64,000 nucleotides of DNA, taken from the NCBI GenBank assembly GCA_047975765.1, contig JBKEEF010000012.1, positions 62,001 through 126,000 on the forward strand, given 5' to 3'. Positions 42,541 to 50,157 of the stretch are shown here, in pieces (position 1 is the first letter of the stretch; every line of letters starts with the position of its first letter). The translations under genes and the position numbers were made by a program. Below the pieces are notes generated by a model. The model did no database searches and was not told the origin of the DNA. It was given only the letters and a program-made list of their open reading frames with translations. Source of the DNA: JAQWBS01 sp047975765. GTDB taxonomy: Bacteria > Pseudomonadota > Alphaproteobacteria > RF32 > CAG-239.

Positions 42541-42582
42541 CTATTCGTAATATATCTATTGTGAGATAGATAGTGCGAATAG
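42541..42582 (+). promoter_or_regulatory. Two-tier inverted repeat before the SulP gene
   Basis: The outer arms are CTATTCG (42541-42547) and CGAATAG (42576-42582); the inner arms are ATCTAT (42554-42559) and ATAGAT (42566-42571) around TGTGAG. It could be a protein-binding site or a leader hairpin ending 48 nt before the SulP start. Confidence 0.5.
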
Positions 42583-42630
42583 GATTTTGTATTGTGTATC
42601 TAAAATGATTATATATTGAAAGAATGGAAG

Positions 42631-44421
42631 ATGTTGAATTTAATTAGAAGATTTTGTGATTTTTATGGAAGCAATTTTGCGCCAAAATTGCTAGAGATTG
42701 TTAAATTAGGTTACCACAAAGAACATTTCAAAAGAGACGTAGCATCGGGGCTAACTGTTGCTATCATCTCCTTGCCTTTGGCTATGGCTTTTGCAATTGC
42801 CTCTGGTGTTTCTCCTTCACAAGGTCTCTACACTGCAATTGTTGCAGGCTGTTTTATCTCTCTATTTGGTGGCAGTAGATATCAAATTGGTGGACCAACA
42901 GGTGCCTTTGTTATTATCATTTTCAATATCATTCAGCAACATCAATATACTGGACTTCTAATGGCGATGATGATTGCAGGTGTGATTTTACTTTTCGCTG
43001 GTTTTCTTAGACTTGGAAATTATGTTAAATATATCCCTTTCCCTGTTATTATTGGCTTGACCTCAGGAATTGCTGTTTTACTTTTTTCAACTCAAATCAA
43101 AGATTTATTTGGGCTTCAAATTGAATCTGTTCCAGCAGAATTTTTGCCTAAGTGGCGCTCATATTTGAGTAATTGGCATAGCTTTACGATTGCGTCAATT
43201 GCCGTAACTCTAATCACTTTTGGTGTTATCTTTTTTATTGAAATTAGAAAAATAAAACTTCCAGCCTATTTGATTGCTCTATCTTTTGCAACAATTGCAG
43301 TAATTGGCTTTTCAATGTTCAATATAGATATTGACACGATTGGTAACAAATTTGGTGGACTCCCTCTCTTTTTGCCAATGCCAGAATTTCCTGCTTTCGA
43401 CCTTGATCTCGCCTTAAGAGTTTTTCCAAGCGCACTCACAATTGCTTTTTTGACAGCTGTAGAATCACTTCTCAGTGCCACTGTGATTGATAGTATTAGT
43501 GGTGACAACCACAATCCTAATGCTGAAATCATTGCTGGTGGTTTAGCAACGATTGCTTCTGCTGCCTTTATGGGTCTGCCTGCAACGGGTGCTGTGGCTC
43601 GTACTACTGCAAATTATAAAGCGGGTGCATATTCTCCACTATCAGGTGTGATGCATGCAATATTCTTACTCTTATTCATGCTTTTGCTTTCACCTATTTC
43701 AAAATATATTCCGCTTGCGGCTCTTTCTGCAGTGTTGATGATTATTGCATTTAATATGTTTGGCTTCTCAAAATTTATGCGCATTTTGAAAGGTGCAAGA
43801 GGCGACAGATGGGTTTTGCTTTCAACTTTTGTTTTGACTGTTTTTGTAGACTTAAACGTAGCAATTAGTATCGGCTTTATCCTTGCTAGTATTATCTTTA
43901 TGCATTCTATGAGTGAAGAAATTGAAGTTGAAGCTGACGATGCTCTTGAAGTTTACAAACAAGGTTATGATGTAAAAGGTTCTGACATTGATGAAAAACT
44001 ATCTAAAAAAGGTGTAATGTCCATCCGTTTTTCAGGACCTCTCTTTTTTGGAGCAACGGCAACGATTGCTGGATTTTTTAGAACCATCAATCCTCCAAAA
44101 GTTCTCATTTTAAGAATGTCTCGTGTGAGCATTGTTGATGCAAGTGGTGCAAATGCCTTAGTCGAATTTTTAAAGAGAATGAGAGAATACAATACTAAAA
44201 TAATTATTTCCCATATCAGAAAACAGCCACAACGTGTTTTGACCCCAATTTTGAAAGAAGAAGGTCTCTATAAAGAAATTTCTCAAGCGGCAACTTTTGA
44301 AAATGCAATCAACATTGCCAAAAAGCATATTCGAGAACTTGAGAAAAACAAACAAGAAGAAGAGAAGAATGAGGACACTGGTAATAAAGACATAAAACAG
44401 TTGATTAATGAGCTGATTTAG
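42631..44421 (+). CDS. SulP family (SLC26-type) anion transporter with STAS domain
   Basis: A 596-residue protein started at the ATG at 42631 (MLNLIRRFC); a TTG start 15 nt upstream is possible. About 12 membrane segments begin with AISLPLAMAFAIASGVSPSQGLYTA, the SulP signature, and QIGGPTGAFVIII. The C-terminal STAS domain (~450-565) has RMSRVSIVDASGANALVEFL. The likely substrate is sulfate or bicarbonate; the sequence does not decide. A charged tail ends the protein. Two unrecognised genes follow in the same direction. Confidence 0.92.
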   Translation: MLNLIRRFCDFYGSNFAPKLLEIVKLGYHKEHFKRDVASGLTVAIISLPLAMAFAIASGVSPSQGLYTAIVAGCFISLFGGSRYQIGGPTGAFVIIIFNIIQQHQYTGLLMAMMIAGVILLFAGFLRLGNYVKYIPFPVIIGLTSGIAVLLFSTQIKDLFGLQIESVPAEFLPKWRSYLSNWHSFTIASIAVTLITFGVIFFIEIRKIKLPAYLIALSFATIAVIGFSMFNIDIDTIGNKFGGLPLFLPMPEFPAFDLDLALRVFPSALTIAFLTAVESLLSATVIDSISGDNHNPNAEIIAGGLATIASAAFMGLPATGAVARTTANYKAGAYSPLSGVMHAIFLLLFMLLLSPISKYIPLAALSAVLMIIAFNMFGFSKFMRILKGARGDRWVLLSTFVLTVFVDLNVAISIGFILASIIFMHSMSEEIEVEADDALEVYKQGYDVKGSDIDEKLSKKGVMSIRFSGPLFFGATATIAGFFRTINPPKVLILRMSRVSIVDASGANALVEFLKRMREYNTKIIISHIRKQPQRVLTPILKEEGLYKEISQAATFENAINIAKKHIRELEKNKQEEEKNEDTGNKDIKQLINELI

Positions 44422-44447
44422 TTATATATTGTTTCATAGAAAAATGT

Positions 44448-44990
44448 ATGAAAGGAAAAACAATGTTTTTATTACTTAGTTTAGTGTTTGTTTTGGTTCT
44501 GACAACTCAAGCTTTTGCTAATCCTGCTTGTGCAGTTTGCACAGTTGCTGTTGGCGCTTCTCTCGAGATTGCACGCCGTCTTGGAGTTGATGATTGTGTA
44601 GTTGGTGTTTGGGCTGGAGCTCTTTTAGCACTCCTCGGCTTTTGGATGCTCAAATGGTTTGAAAAAAAGAATATAAACTTCTGGGGTAGAGATTTTATCT
44701 CTGTTTGGGGCTCTGTTGCCATGATTGGGTTTATGTATGTTTCACAAATTCCATATGCTCCTAAACCAATTTTGTTTTTCTATATGGATCCTCTTTTGTT
44801 TAGCACTATTGTTGGTGCTTTAGGTTTCATCTGGTCTTCTGATTTTTATCAATGGATGAAAGCAAAAAATGGTGGAAAGGCTCACTTTCCTTTCGAAAAA
44901 GTAGCTTTACCAATCGTAACTTTGCTTATTTTGAGTCTAATTTTCAATTATGTGAAAATCGGAACAGCTGCTGACCCATTCAACTTATAG
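44448..44990 (+). CDS. Membrane protein with CxxC after a signal-like helix, unknown
   Basis: A 180-residue protein with an N-terminal hydrophobic stretch, then NPACAVCTVAVGASLEIARRLGV, containing CAVC and, later, DDCVVGVW. Four membrane helices are predicted (~5-25, ~50-70, ~85-105, ~150-170). The Cys pair suggests a redox or metal role at the membrane surface. It is not recognised. It lies 26 nt after the SulP gene and 10 nt before the next, so the three are probably co-transcribed. Confidence 0.6.
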   Translation: MKGKTMFLLLSLVFVLVLTTQAFANPACAVCTVAVGASLEIARRLGVDDCVVGVWAGALLALLGFWMLKWFEKKNINFWGRDFISVWGSVAMIGFMYVSQIPYAPKPILFFYMDPLLFSTIVGALGFIWSSDFYQWMKAKNGGKAHFPFEKVALPIVTLLILSLIFNYVKIGTAADPFNL

Positions 44991-44999
44991 GAGAATAAA

Positions 45000-45596
45000 A
45001 TGAAAAAAGCAGAAAATGTTAAAGAATTTGTTGAACAATATGATAATGCGAAAAAGGTCAATCCAAAAGATTTATCTTCTGATCAGGATTTAACAATTGC
45101 GATAATGAATTTGATTTCAATTGAAGAACACCTTGTATTTTCTGGTGCCAAAACAGGAAAGACTTCTTACTATGACCTCATCGAAGATGTGAGAGAAACT
45201 AGAAAGAATTTGATGCAAACTGTTATTCCTAAATATGAAGGTGAAGTTTGGTGTATTTCAAAGCATTTGCTTGCAACTTCTATGCGTTTGATGGAAGTTG
45301 GGACAAAGCAACAGAGTTTGGGCAACCAAGAGGAAGCATATAGTTTATTTAATAAAGCTTATGATATGTATTGCTTGTTCTGGGGCTTGAATATGAATAT
45401 GCTCAATATCGAAAATGTAAATTGGATTGAAGACAAAACAGAAGATGTTAAGAAAACTGCTCTTAAAGCGGAAAAGAGTGTCTCTGTTAAAGAAGCTACA
45501 ACTTCTGAAAAAACAGAAAAAGAAACAGAACCAACAAGTGCCCTCTCAAAGATGAAAGCCTTTGTAAAAAAAGCCGTTGATTGCTGTATCGAATAG
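45000..45596 (+). CDS. Cytosolic hypothetical protein paired with the CxxC membrane protein
   Basis: A 198-residue soluble protein. The core (~30-140) is helical, with DLIEDVRETRKNLMQTVIP, GEVWCISKHLLATSMRLMEVG and a TPR-like EEAYSLFNKAYDMYCLFWGLN segment. The C-terminal 50 residues are Lys/Glu/Thr-rich and probably disordered. It is not recognised. GGAGAATAAA precedes the ATG. Adjacency to the membrane protein gene suggests they work together. Confidence 0.6.
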   Translation: MKKAENVKEFVEQYDNAKKVNPKDLSSDQDLTIAIMNLISIEEHLVFSGAKTGKTSYYDLIEDVRETRKNLMQTVIPKYEGEVWCISKHLLATSMRLMEVGTKQQSLGNQEEAYSLFNKAYDMYCLFWGLNMNMLNIENVNWIEDKTEDVKKTALKAEKSVSVKEATTSEKTEKETEPTSALSKMKAFVKKAVDCCIE

Positions 45597-45602
45597 TTCT
45601 TA

Positions 45603-45640
45603 AAGCCCTGAAAAAAAAAAATTCAGGGCTTCAATTTTAT
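45603..45640 (+). terminator. Terminator of the SulP operon
   Basis: AAGCCCTGAA (45603-45612) pairs with TTCAGGGCTT (45622-45631) across a loop of A, followed by a T-rich stretch. Confidence 0.8.
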
Positions 45641-45717
45641 TTTATTGCATAATTTTCAAAAAAAAAAAAATAGAATATATTTTGATATATTATCATTAAC
45701 TAATTATTTTATAATTT

Positions 45718-46368
45718 ATGGAAACACCTCAATTTATTGTTCTCTTATTCATCTTTATTGTATTTGCAACCATTGCAGCTCGAATTTATCTTTCGACACA
45801 GCTCAAGAATGCTAAATCTATTGCAGACAAATGGGAGATTGACTTTCATGATGTTTTTACCAAAGCACATGAAGCTGAGCGGATTCTTAAGTTGCTTGAC
45901 ATTCTTAAAAAAGTTCAATTAAACAAAGGCTCTGGTATTTTAGCTGTTATTGAAACACAGCTTTATCAAGACTATTCTCTTTCATTAGCTGAAAAAAAGA
46001 TGGCTCAATTTCGAAACAAAGAAATTGAACTCTCAGAATTTCAGCAAAGAAAATTCTTGATGAAAATTGTTGAAAGAAAAGCATTGGATACAAGTATTGT
46101 CTATCAGGGGCTTGCCGAAGATCTTCTTTCTTTGCAGTTTTATACTCAAAAACTAGATTCCTTAACGGAAACTTTTGGAGACTACCTCAAACTTCATTCA
46201 AAAATCACTCTAGATGACATTTTGAATTATAGCGAAGGAAAGAGTTCTTTTGTTGATAAGGTTTATGAAAGAGTGGAAAGCCGTGTTGATGCTTATGAAA
46301 CACTTAAGCAAAACATGGAAAATGCAACCAATCGATTTCTAGAAGTCAGAAAAATTTTTGATGAATAA
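45718..46368 (+). CDS. Membrane-anchored coiled-coil hypothetical protein
   Basis: A 216-residue protein. Residues ~6-25 form one membrane helix (PQFIVLLFIFIVFATIAARIYL). The rest is charged, mostly helical and probably coiled-coil, with no motif recognised. No clear ribosome binding site precedes the ATG at 45718. A bidirectional terminator follows. It stands alone between two terminators. Confidence 0.6.
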   Translation: METPQFIVLLFIFIVFATIAARIYLSTQLKNAKSIADKWEIDFHDVFTKAHEAERILKLLDILKKVQLNKGSGILAVIETQLYQDYSLSLAEKKMAQFRNKEIELSEFQQRKFLMKIVERKALDTSIVYQGLAEDLLSLQFYTQKLDSLTETFGDYLKLHSKITLDDILNYSEGKSSFVDKVYERVESRVDAYETLKQNMENATNRFLEVRKIFDE

Positions 46369-46393
46369 ATTTAGAGATTATAAATTTAGTAAA

Positions 46394-46427
46394 AGAGTGC
46401 TCCCTAACCAGAGCACTCTTTTTTTTA
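46394..46427. terminator. Bidirectional terminator
   Basis: AGAGTGCTC (46394-46402) pairs perfectly with GAGCACTCT (46411-46419), followed by T8; the reverse strand ends in TTTT. It separates two convergent genes. Confidence 0.88.
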
Positions 46428-46664
46428 TTTTTTAGAAACACGATATTCATTGTTTGATGATTTGACGATTTTTGCAAATTCTGCAAAAGACTCCACAGAA
46501 AGCTTTGATTGAAATATCTTCTCTTCTCCAATTTCTTGAAGATTAACCTTTCCATAGCCATCTTTTAAATGTTCGTAAACAAAAGCAAGCTCTTTGAATG
46601 TGAGCTCAGAGCTAACTTTTCTAGACTTGATTGGTTTTCTGATTACGATTGCTTTTGTTTTCAT
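46425..46664 (-). CDS. Small hypothetical protein
   Basis: A 79-residue protein beginning KTKAIVIRKPIKSRK, then mixed helix and strand with LTFKELAFVYEHLKDGYGKV. It is not recognised. AAAGGAATAAAAT precedes the ATG. Its leader contains a terminator-like hairpin at 46690-46715 and, further up, a 30-residue ORF on the same strand, so expression may be attenuated. Confidence 0.55.
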   Translation of the reverse strand: MKTKAIVIRKPIKSRKVSSELTFKELAFVYEHLKDGYGKVNLQEIGEEKIFQSKLSVESFAEFAKIVKSSNNEYRVSKK

Positions 46665-46682
46665 TATTTTATTCCTTTTAGT

Positions 46683-46715
46683 AAAAATCTGGGGTTGTAA
46701 TTTCTTACAACCCCA
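46683..46715 (-). terminator. Terminator-like hairpin in the leader of the 79-residue gene
   Basis: TGGGGTTGTAA (46690-46700) and TTACAACCCCA (46705-46715) form an 11-bp stem with a TTTC loop. On the minus strand GATTTTTAC follows, a modest T-run. It lies between the 30-residue ORF and the gene start at 46664. Confidence 0.65.
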
Positions 46716-46754
46716 AATCTAAAAAGAATAAATAACCGATATGTGTTGTAAGTG

Positions 46755-46847
46755 TTAGAATTTAGTGAGTGGCAACGATGTGCACACGGTCTGATTATCC
46801 GCTTGCATCATTCGATTGACATTACAAATTCGTTTACACTTAAACAT
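46755..46847 (-). CDS. Small ORF of 30 residues upstream of the leader hairpin
   Basis: The ATG at 46847 is preceded by TTAGGAAATTTTTT, a fair ribosome binding site. The product begins MFKCKRICNVNRMMQ and has three Cys and two Met in a row. It ends 40 nt before the hairpin at 46715. The DNA is less AT-rich than its surroundings, as expected for coding or structured sequence. It may be a leader peptide; that is inference. Confidence 0.4.
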   Translation of the reverse strand: MFKCKRICNVNRMMQADNQTVCTSLPLTKF

Positions 46848-46932
46848 AAAAAATTTCCTAAAAAATTTTAATAACTTCTCAAAGTCTAAAATTAAAAAAA
46901 TTTCTTGTCAATTATTTTTTTCAAATAAAATA

Positions 46933-46962
46933 TTGACAGTTCCTTAAAAAAGAAAATATACT
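46933..46962 (+). promoter_or_regulatory. Strong sigma-70 type promoter
   Basis: TTGACA (46933-46938) and TATACT (46957-46962) are separated by 18 nt. It points toward a 37-residue ORF at 46992 and the gene at 47293. Confidence 0.65.
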
Positions 46963-46991
46963 GAATTCAGATTAATTTTATTGGAAGCACA

Positions 46992-47105
46992 ATGAGCATA
47001 ACTCAAAAGACTTTTTCTTTCGTTATCTCCCCTGAACAAACAAATTCAGTTATTTTTGTGTGTCCTCTTGTTTCTTCTCATCTTTTTGTTTGTATGTGTA
47101 TGTAA
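46992..47105 (+). CDS. Small ORF of 37 residues behind a strong promoter
   Basis: GGAAG lies 5 nt before the ATG. The product starts MSITQKTFSFVISPEQTNS and ends with a hydrophobic segment rich in Val, Cys and Phe, which could be a membrane helix. The start lies about 25 nt after the expected transcript start. It is not recognised, and chance is possible. The remaining sequence to 47292 has no convincing gene. Confidence 0.35.
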   Translation: MSITQKTFSFVISPEQTNSVIFVCPLVSSHLFVCMCM

Positions 47106-47292
47106 TTTAACACATTCCTTGAGCCTTCAAATAGCTCTTCAACAAAATAATTTACGACGAGAAGTAACCATGAAAAAACAAAAAACACCATTTATATGAA
47201 AAAATTTATTCTCAAGACACCTCTTTGTCTTGTGCTTTGACCTATTTAGAAAATTATTATAAAATTATTGTTTAACAAAATAAATTAAAATT

Positions 47293-47646
47293 ATGAAACA
47301 GTTTATTAAAATCAACGATGAAAAAAGCAAAGCCTCTTTTCACAAGTTCTCTAAAAACAATGAAGAAAAAGTTTTGTTAAAAACCGTTCTTGATGCGTTT
47401 TTTTTGGGTGAAAACATTGCTTATATTGATGCTGATGAAGACATAAAATCAAATTTTAAAGTCATCACAAATTTTGTTGAAAAGAAAGGATGCATTGTGA
47501 ATGTTTTTCCTGTCTATTTTGAGGAAAATGAAATTGGAGCTGTTGTTTTTGAGAAAAGCAAATGTCTGCTTGTTGGGAAAGATCAGCTTTCCAACTTTCG
47601 TCGAACATATGCAAGCCAGTGTAAGGCCTTTGACTGGGTAATCTAG
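47293..47646 (+). CDS. Hypothetical protein, 117 residues
   Basis: An unrecognised soluble protein. The start MKQFIKINDEKSKASFHKF is followed by alternating helix and strand, with a Lys/Glu-rich surface and three Cys. No strong ribosome binding site precedes the ATG. A terminator follows within 15 nt of the stop. It lies between the small-ORF region and the convergent porin gene. Confidence 0.5.
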   Translation: MKQFIKINDEKSKASFHKFSKNNEEKVLLKTVLDAFFLGENIAYIDADEDIKSNFKVITNFVEKKGCIVNVFPVYFEENEIGAVVFEKSKCLLVGKDQLSNFRRTYASQCKAFDWVI

Positions 47647-47660
47647 TTTTTATTTATTCA

Positions 47661-47698
47661 AAAAAACACCCGCATTTTTACAAATGCTGGTGTTTTTT
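47661..47698. terminator. Bidirectional terminator
   Basis: AACACC with GCATTT (47665-47677) pairs with AAATGC and GGTGTT (47682-47694), followed by T-runs on both strands. It separates the 117-residue gene from the porin gene. Confidence 0.75.
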
Positions 47699-47711
47699 TG
47701 TGTGAGATAGT

Positions 47712-48911
47712 TTAGAAAAGAAGTGTTGCTCTCAGACTATATACAAAAGCAGTATCACTATCGCTTTGAGCAGGTTTAATGTACATTTGAACATCTGGTG
47801 TCAACAAAAGATTATTTCCAATTCCAAAGTTGAGGTAAGATTCCAAAACACTTTCTCTTTTGCGAGAATCTGGATAAATATCTTTGTTAATTTTATTAAT
47901 TCCACCCGCAAAACCAATACCATCTAGAGAATTTCCTCTATCAAATGGATCTTTGTAAACAGCACCTAAGACATAAGACTGTTTCAAACCAGATGAATGC
48001 GAAGAGGAATTGATACGGCTAAATACTGCCCATTTTTTCCCAATATCTTGAGCAAGATTCAATGACCAGCCATAACTATTTTCAGGTTGTGCTTTCACAC
48101 TTGGTTGATAATAAACCATAGCAGAATAATAACCTTGTCCTAAACCAGAGATTTTTGGCATAAAGGCAACCTGACCAAAGCTTGTGTATTTTCCTGAAGT
48201 CATTGTGCCTGTTTTGATTTCTGTTCCTGAGATATTTTGTGCGTCTTGATAACCCACTGTTGCACTCCACTCATCCGTTGGAGCAACTGTTACAAAAGCA
48301 CCAATACCTGCTGAAGGATATGTGTCTGTTGCATTTTGAGAAAACGAATCGTTAACAAACTGTGTTTGTTGATTGGCGGCATAGGGATTCCCGTCAAAAA
48401 GATAAAGAGGAAACTGACCAAATGTTGCAGACAGCCATTTCATATCATCTGGCAATTGGTGTGTATAAGTGAGTTGATTGAAATAGTTATGATTTGAAGT
48501 ATAATCATTAATACCACTCACAACACCAATGTTTCCACCTAAAGCATCTCCATCTCTTTTGTGTTTCATATATCTATTACTTGTATATGAAACTTGGAAT
48601 GAGCCGGTTCCAATATCTTCACTTTGAAAAGCTTCCCAATCTGCTTCACCATAATATTGGACTTGAAAAGGTGTGATTTGACCACTTGGAGACCCTCTTT
48701 GCCCCAAAATGCTAATTACTCCGTCATAAGTTATGCCGGCATCTTTTTGCAAATCATTCTTGAAATCTTGATAATCATCTTCAGATTTTTGATATCCATT
48801 TTCTGCTGTTTTGAAAACATTATTGACTTTGCTGTAATATTTTGCTTCTGCACCATCAATAAAGCCAAAAGCAAGAATTGTTGATAGTCCATAAATAAGT
48901 TTTTTATTCAT
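47712..48911 (-). CDS. Outer membrane porin, OprB-like
   Basis: A 399-residue protein started at the ATG at 48911, with AGGAGAAAC upstream. Residues 1-23 are a signal peptide (MNKKLIYGLSTILAFGFIDGAEA). The rest is a long barrel with many aromatic girdle residues and Gly/Asn turns, ending in LRATLLF, the C-terminal Phe used for Bam recognition. The Y-N-LTYTHQLP-D-KWLSATFGQFPLYLFDG segment is typical of carbohydrate-selective porins (OprB family). The substrate is unknown. Confidence 0.75.
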   Translation of the reverse strand: MNKKLIYGLSTILAFGFIDGAEAKYYSKVNNVFKTAENGYQKSEDDYQDFKNDLQKDAGITYDGVISILGQRGSPSGQITPFQVQYYGEADWEAFQSEDIGTGSFQVSYTSNRYMKHKRDGDALGGNIGVVSGINDYTSNHNYFNQLTYTHQLPDDMKWLSATFGQFPLYLFDGNPYAANQQTQFVNDSFSQNATDTYPSAGIGAFVTVAPTDEWSATVGYQDAQNISGTEIKTGTMTSGKYTSFGQVAFMPKISGLGQGYYSAMVYYQPSVKAQPENSYGWSLNLAQDIGKKWAVFSRINSSSHSSGLKQSYVLGAVYKDPFDRGNSLDGIGFAGGINKINKDIYPDSRKRESVLESYLNFGIGNNLLLTPDVQMYIKPAQSDSDTAFVYSLRATLLF

Positions 48912-49042
48912 GAAGTTTCTCCTAAATTTATATTCATCATATGACCTAATCATTCTTTTTGTTTTTTAAACAAGCAAAGCTTTTACAATGAAAATTTTTA
49001 TTTTGACCTTATATAATTATACGTTATCATGTTTTTTTAGTC

Positions 49043-49059
49043 CTTAAGCGTTCCTTAAG
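49043..49059 (+). promoter_or_regulatory. PmrA/QseB-type box before the ygiW operon
   Basis: CTTAAG-N5-CTTAAG (49043-49048 and 49054-49059) is a perfect direct repeat with the half-site spacing of response regulators in the PmrA/QseB branch. It lies 59 nt before ygiW and could be the autoregulatory site of the QseB-like regulator encoded downstream. Confidence 0.65.
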
Positions 49060-49117
49060 TTGGCAATGATTAACTCTCTCTTGTAAGTTGATAAAAATAA
49101 TTTAATGGAGAAATAAT

Positions 49118-49477
49118 ATGAAAAAAACTTTAACTGTTTCTGCTTTAGCTCTTTTGCTTGGTCTTTCTGGTCAAGCTTTAGCACAAACAAATAATGCTGG
49201 TGGATATACAGGACCAGGAATCGAAAAAATCACTGTTGTTGAAGCTCAAAAACTTAGTGATGACACCCCTGTTGTTCTTGTTGGAAAAATTGAAAAAAGC
49301 CTCGGTGGTGAAAAATATATTTTTACAGACTCTACAGGAAGTGTGACCATTGAAATCGACGATAAAGACTGGAAAGGTTTAACTGTTGGAGCAGATGATA
49401 CTGTTGAAATCAGAGGAGAAGTTGATAAAGACTTCACAAGTTTTGAAATTGATGTCGACACTGTCATCAAAAAATAA
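49118..49477 (+). CDS. ygiW: YgiW/YdeI family periplasmic OB-fold stress protein
   Basis: A 119-residue protein. Residues 1-22 are a signal peptide (ending GQALAQ). The mature domain has GPGIEKITVVEAQKLSDDTPVVLVGKIE, FTDSTGSVTIEIDDKDWKG and VEIRGEVDKDFTSFEIDV, the BOF (bacterial OB-fold) pattern. In enteric bacteria ygiW precedes qseBC, as here, and the protein gives tolerance to peroxide and other stress. GGAG precedes the start. Confidence 0.9.
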   Translation: MKKTLTVSALALLLGLSGQALAQTNNAGGYTGPGIEKITVVEAQKLSDDTPVVLVGKIEKSLGGEKYIFTDSTGSVTIEIDDKDWKGLTVGADDTVEIRGEVDKDFTSFEIDVDTVIKK

Positions 49478-49497
49478 AACAAGGAAAAGCGAACAAA

Positions 49498-50157
49498 ATG
49501 CGCATTCTTATCATTGAAGATGACAGACTCATTGGAGACGGCTTAAAGATTGGATTAGAGAAACTTGGTTTCATAACCGACTGGTTCACAGATGGGCTTG
49601 AAGGAAAAGAAGCGCTCCTTCAAACAGCTTATGATGCTGTTGTTCTAGACTTAGGCCTCCCTGGTGAGGACGGAATTTCAATTTTGAGACAGTGGCGCAA
49701 CAAGGCTCTAAAAACCCCTGTGCTAATCTTAACAGCACAGGGAGACCTTGAGCAAAAAATTTTGGGTCTTGAAAGTGGAGCTGATGACTATTTAACCAAA
49801 CCTTTTGCTCTTACTGAAGTTTCTGCTCGACTAAAAGCATTGGTTAGAAGACATCATGACACATTTGAATCTCTTTTAAAACATGGTGAAGTTGCTTTCG
49901 ACCCTCAAAAAAGAAAAGTGATGCTAAAATCTCACGAAATTGTACTTTCACCAAAAGAACTTCTACTTCTTGAACTTTTTCTTCTCAATAAAAACAAGGT
50001 GCTATCAAAGCCTCAAATTGAAGAAAAAATATATAATTGGGATGACGAAGTTTCAAGTAATGCGGTCGAGGTTCACGTTCATAATCTGCGAAAAAAATTA
50101 GGAAAGAACATCATAAAAACGCTCAATAAAATTGGTTATATGATGGAAGATAAATGA
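49498..50157 (+). CDS. qseB: OmpR/QseB-like response regulator
   Basis: A 219-residue protein. The receiver domain has EDD at 7-9, the phospho-acceptor Asp51 in VVLDLGLP, Thr in ILTAQG and Lys in LTKPF. The C-terminal winged helix has ALKTPKELLLLELFL-like spacing (VLSPKELLLLELFLLNKNKVLSKPQIEEKI). It follows ygiW by 21 nt and overlaps the kinase gene by ATGA. The symbol reflects gene order and similarity to the QseB/PmrA branch. Confidence 0.88.
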   Translation: MRILIIEDDRLIGDGLKIGLEKLGFITDWFTDGLEGKEALLQTAYDAVVLDLGLPGEDGISILRQWRNKALKTPVLILTAQGDLEQKILGLESGADDYLTKPFALTEVSARLKALVRRHHDTFESLLKHGEVAFDPQKRKVMLKSHEIVLSPKELLLLELFLLNKNKVLSKPQIEEKIYNWDDEVSSNAVEVHVHNLRKKLGKNIIKTLNKIGYMMEDK

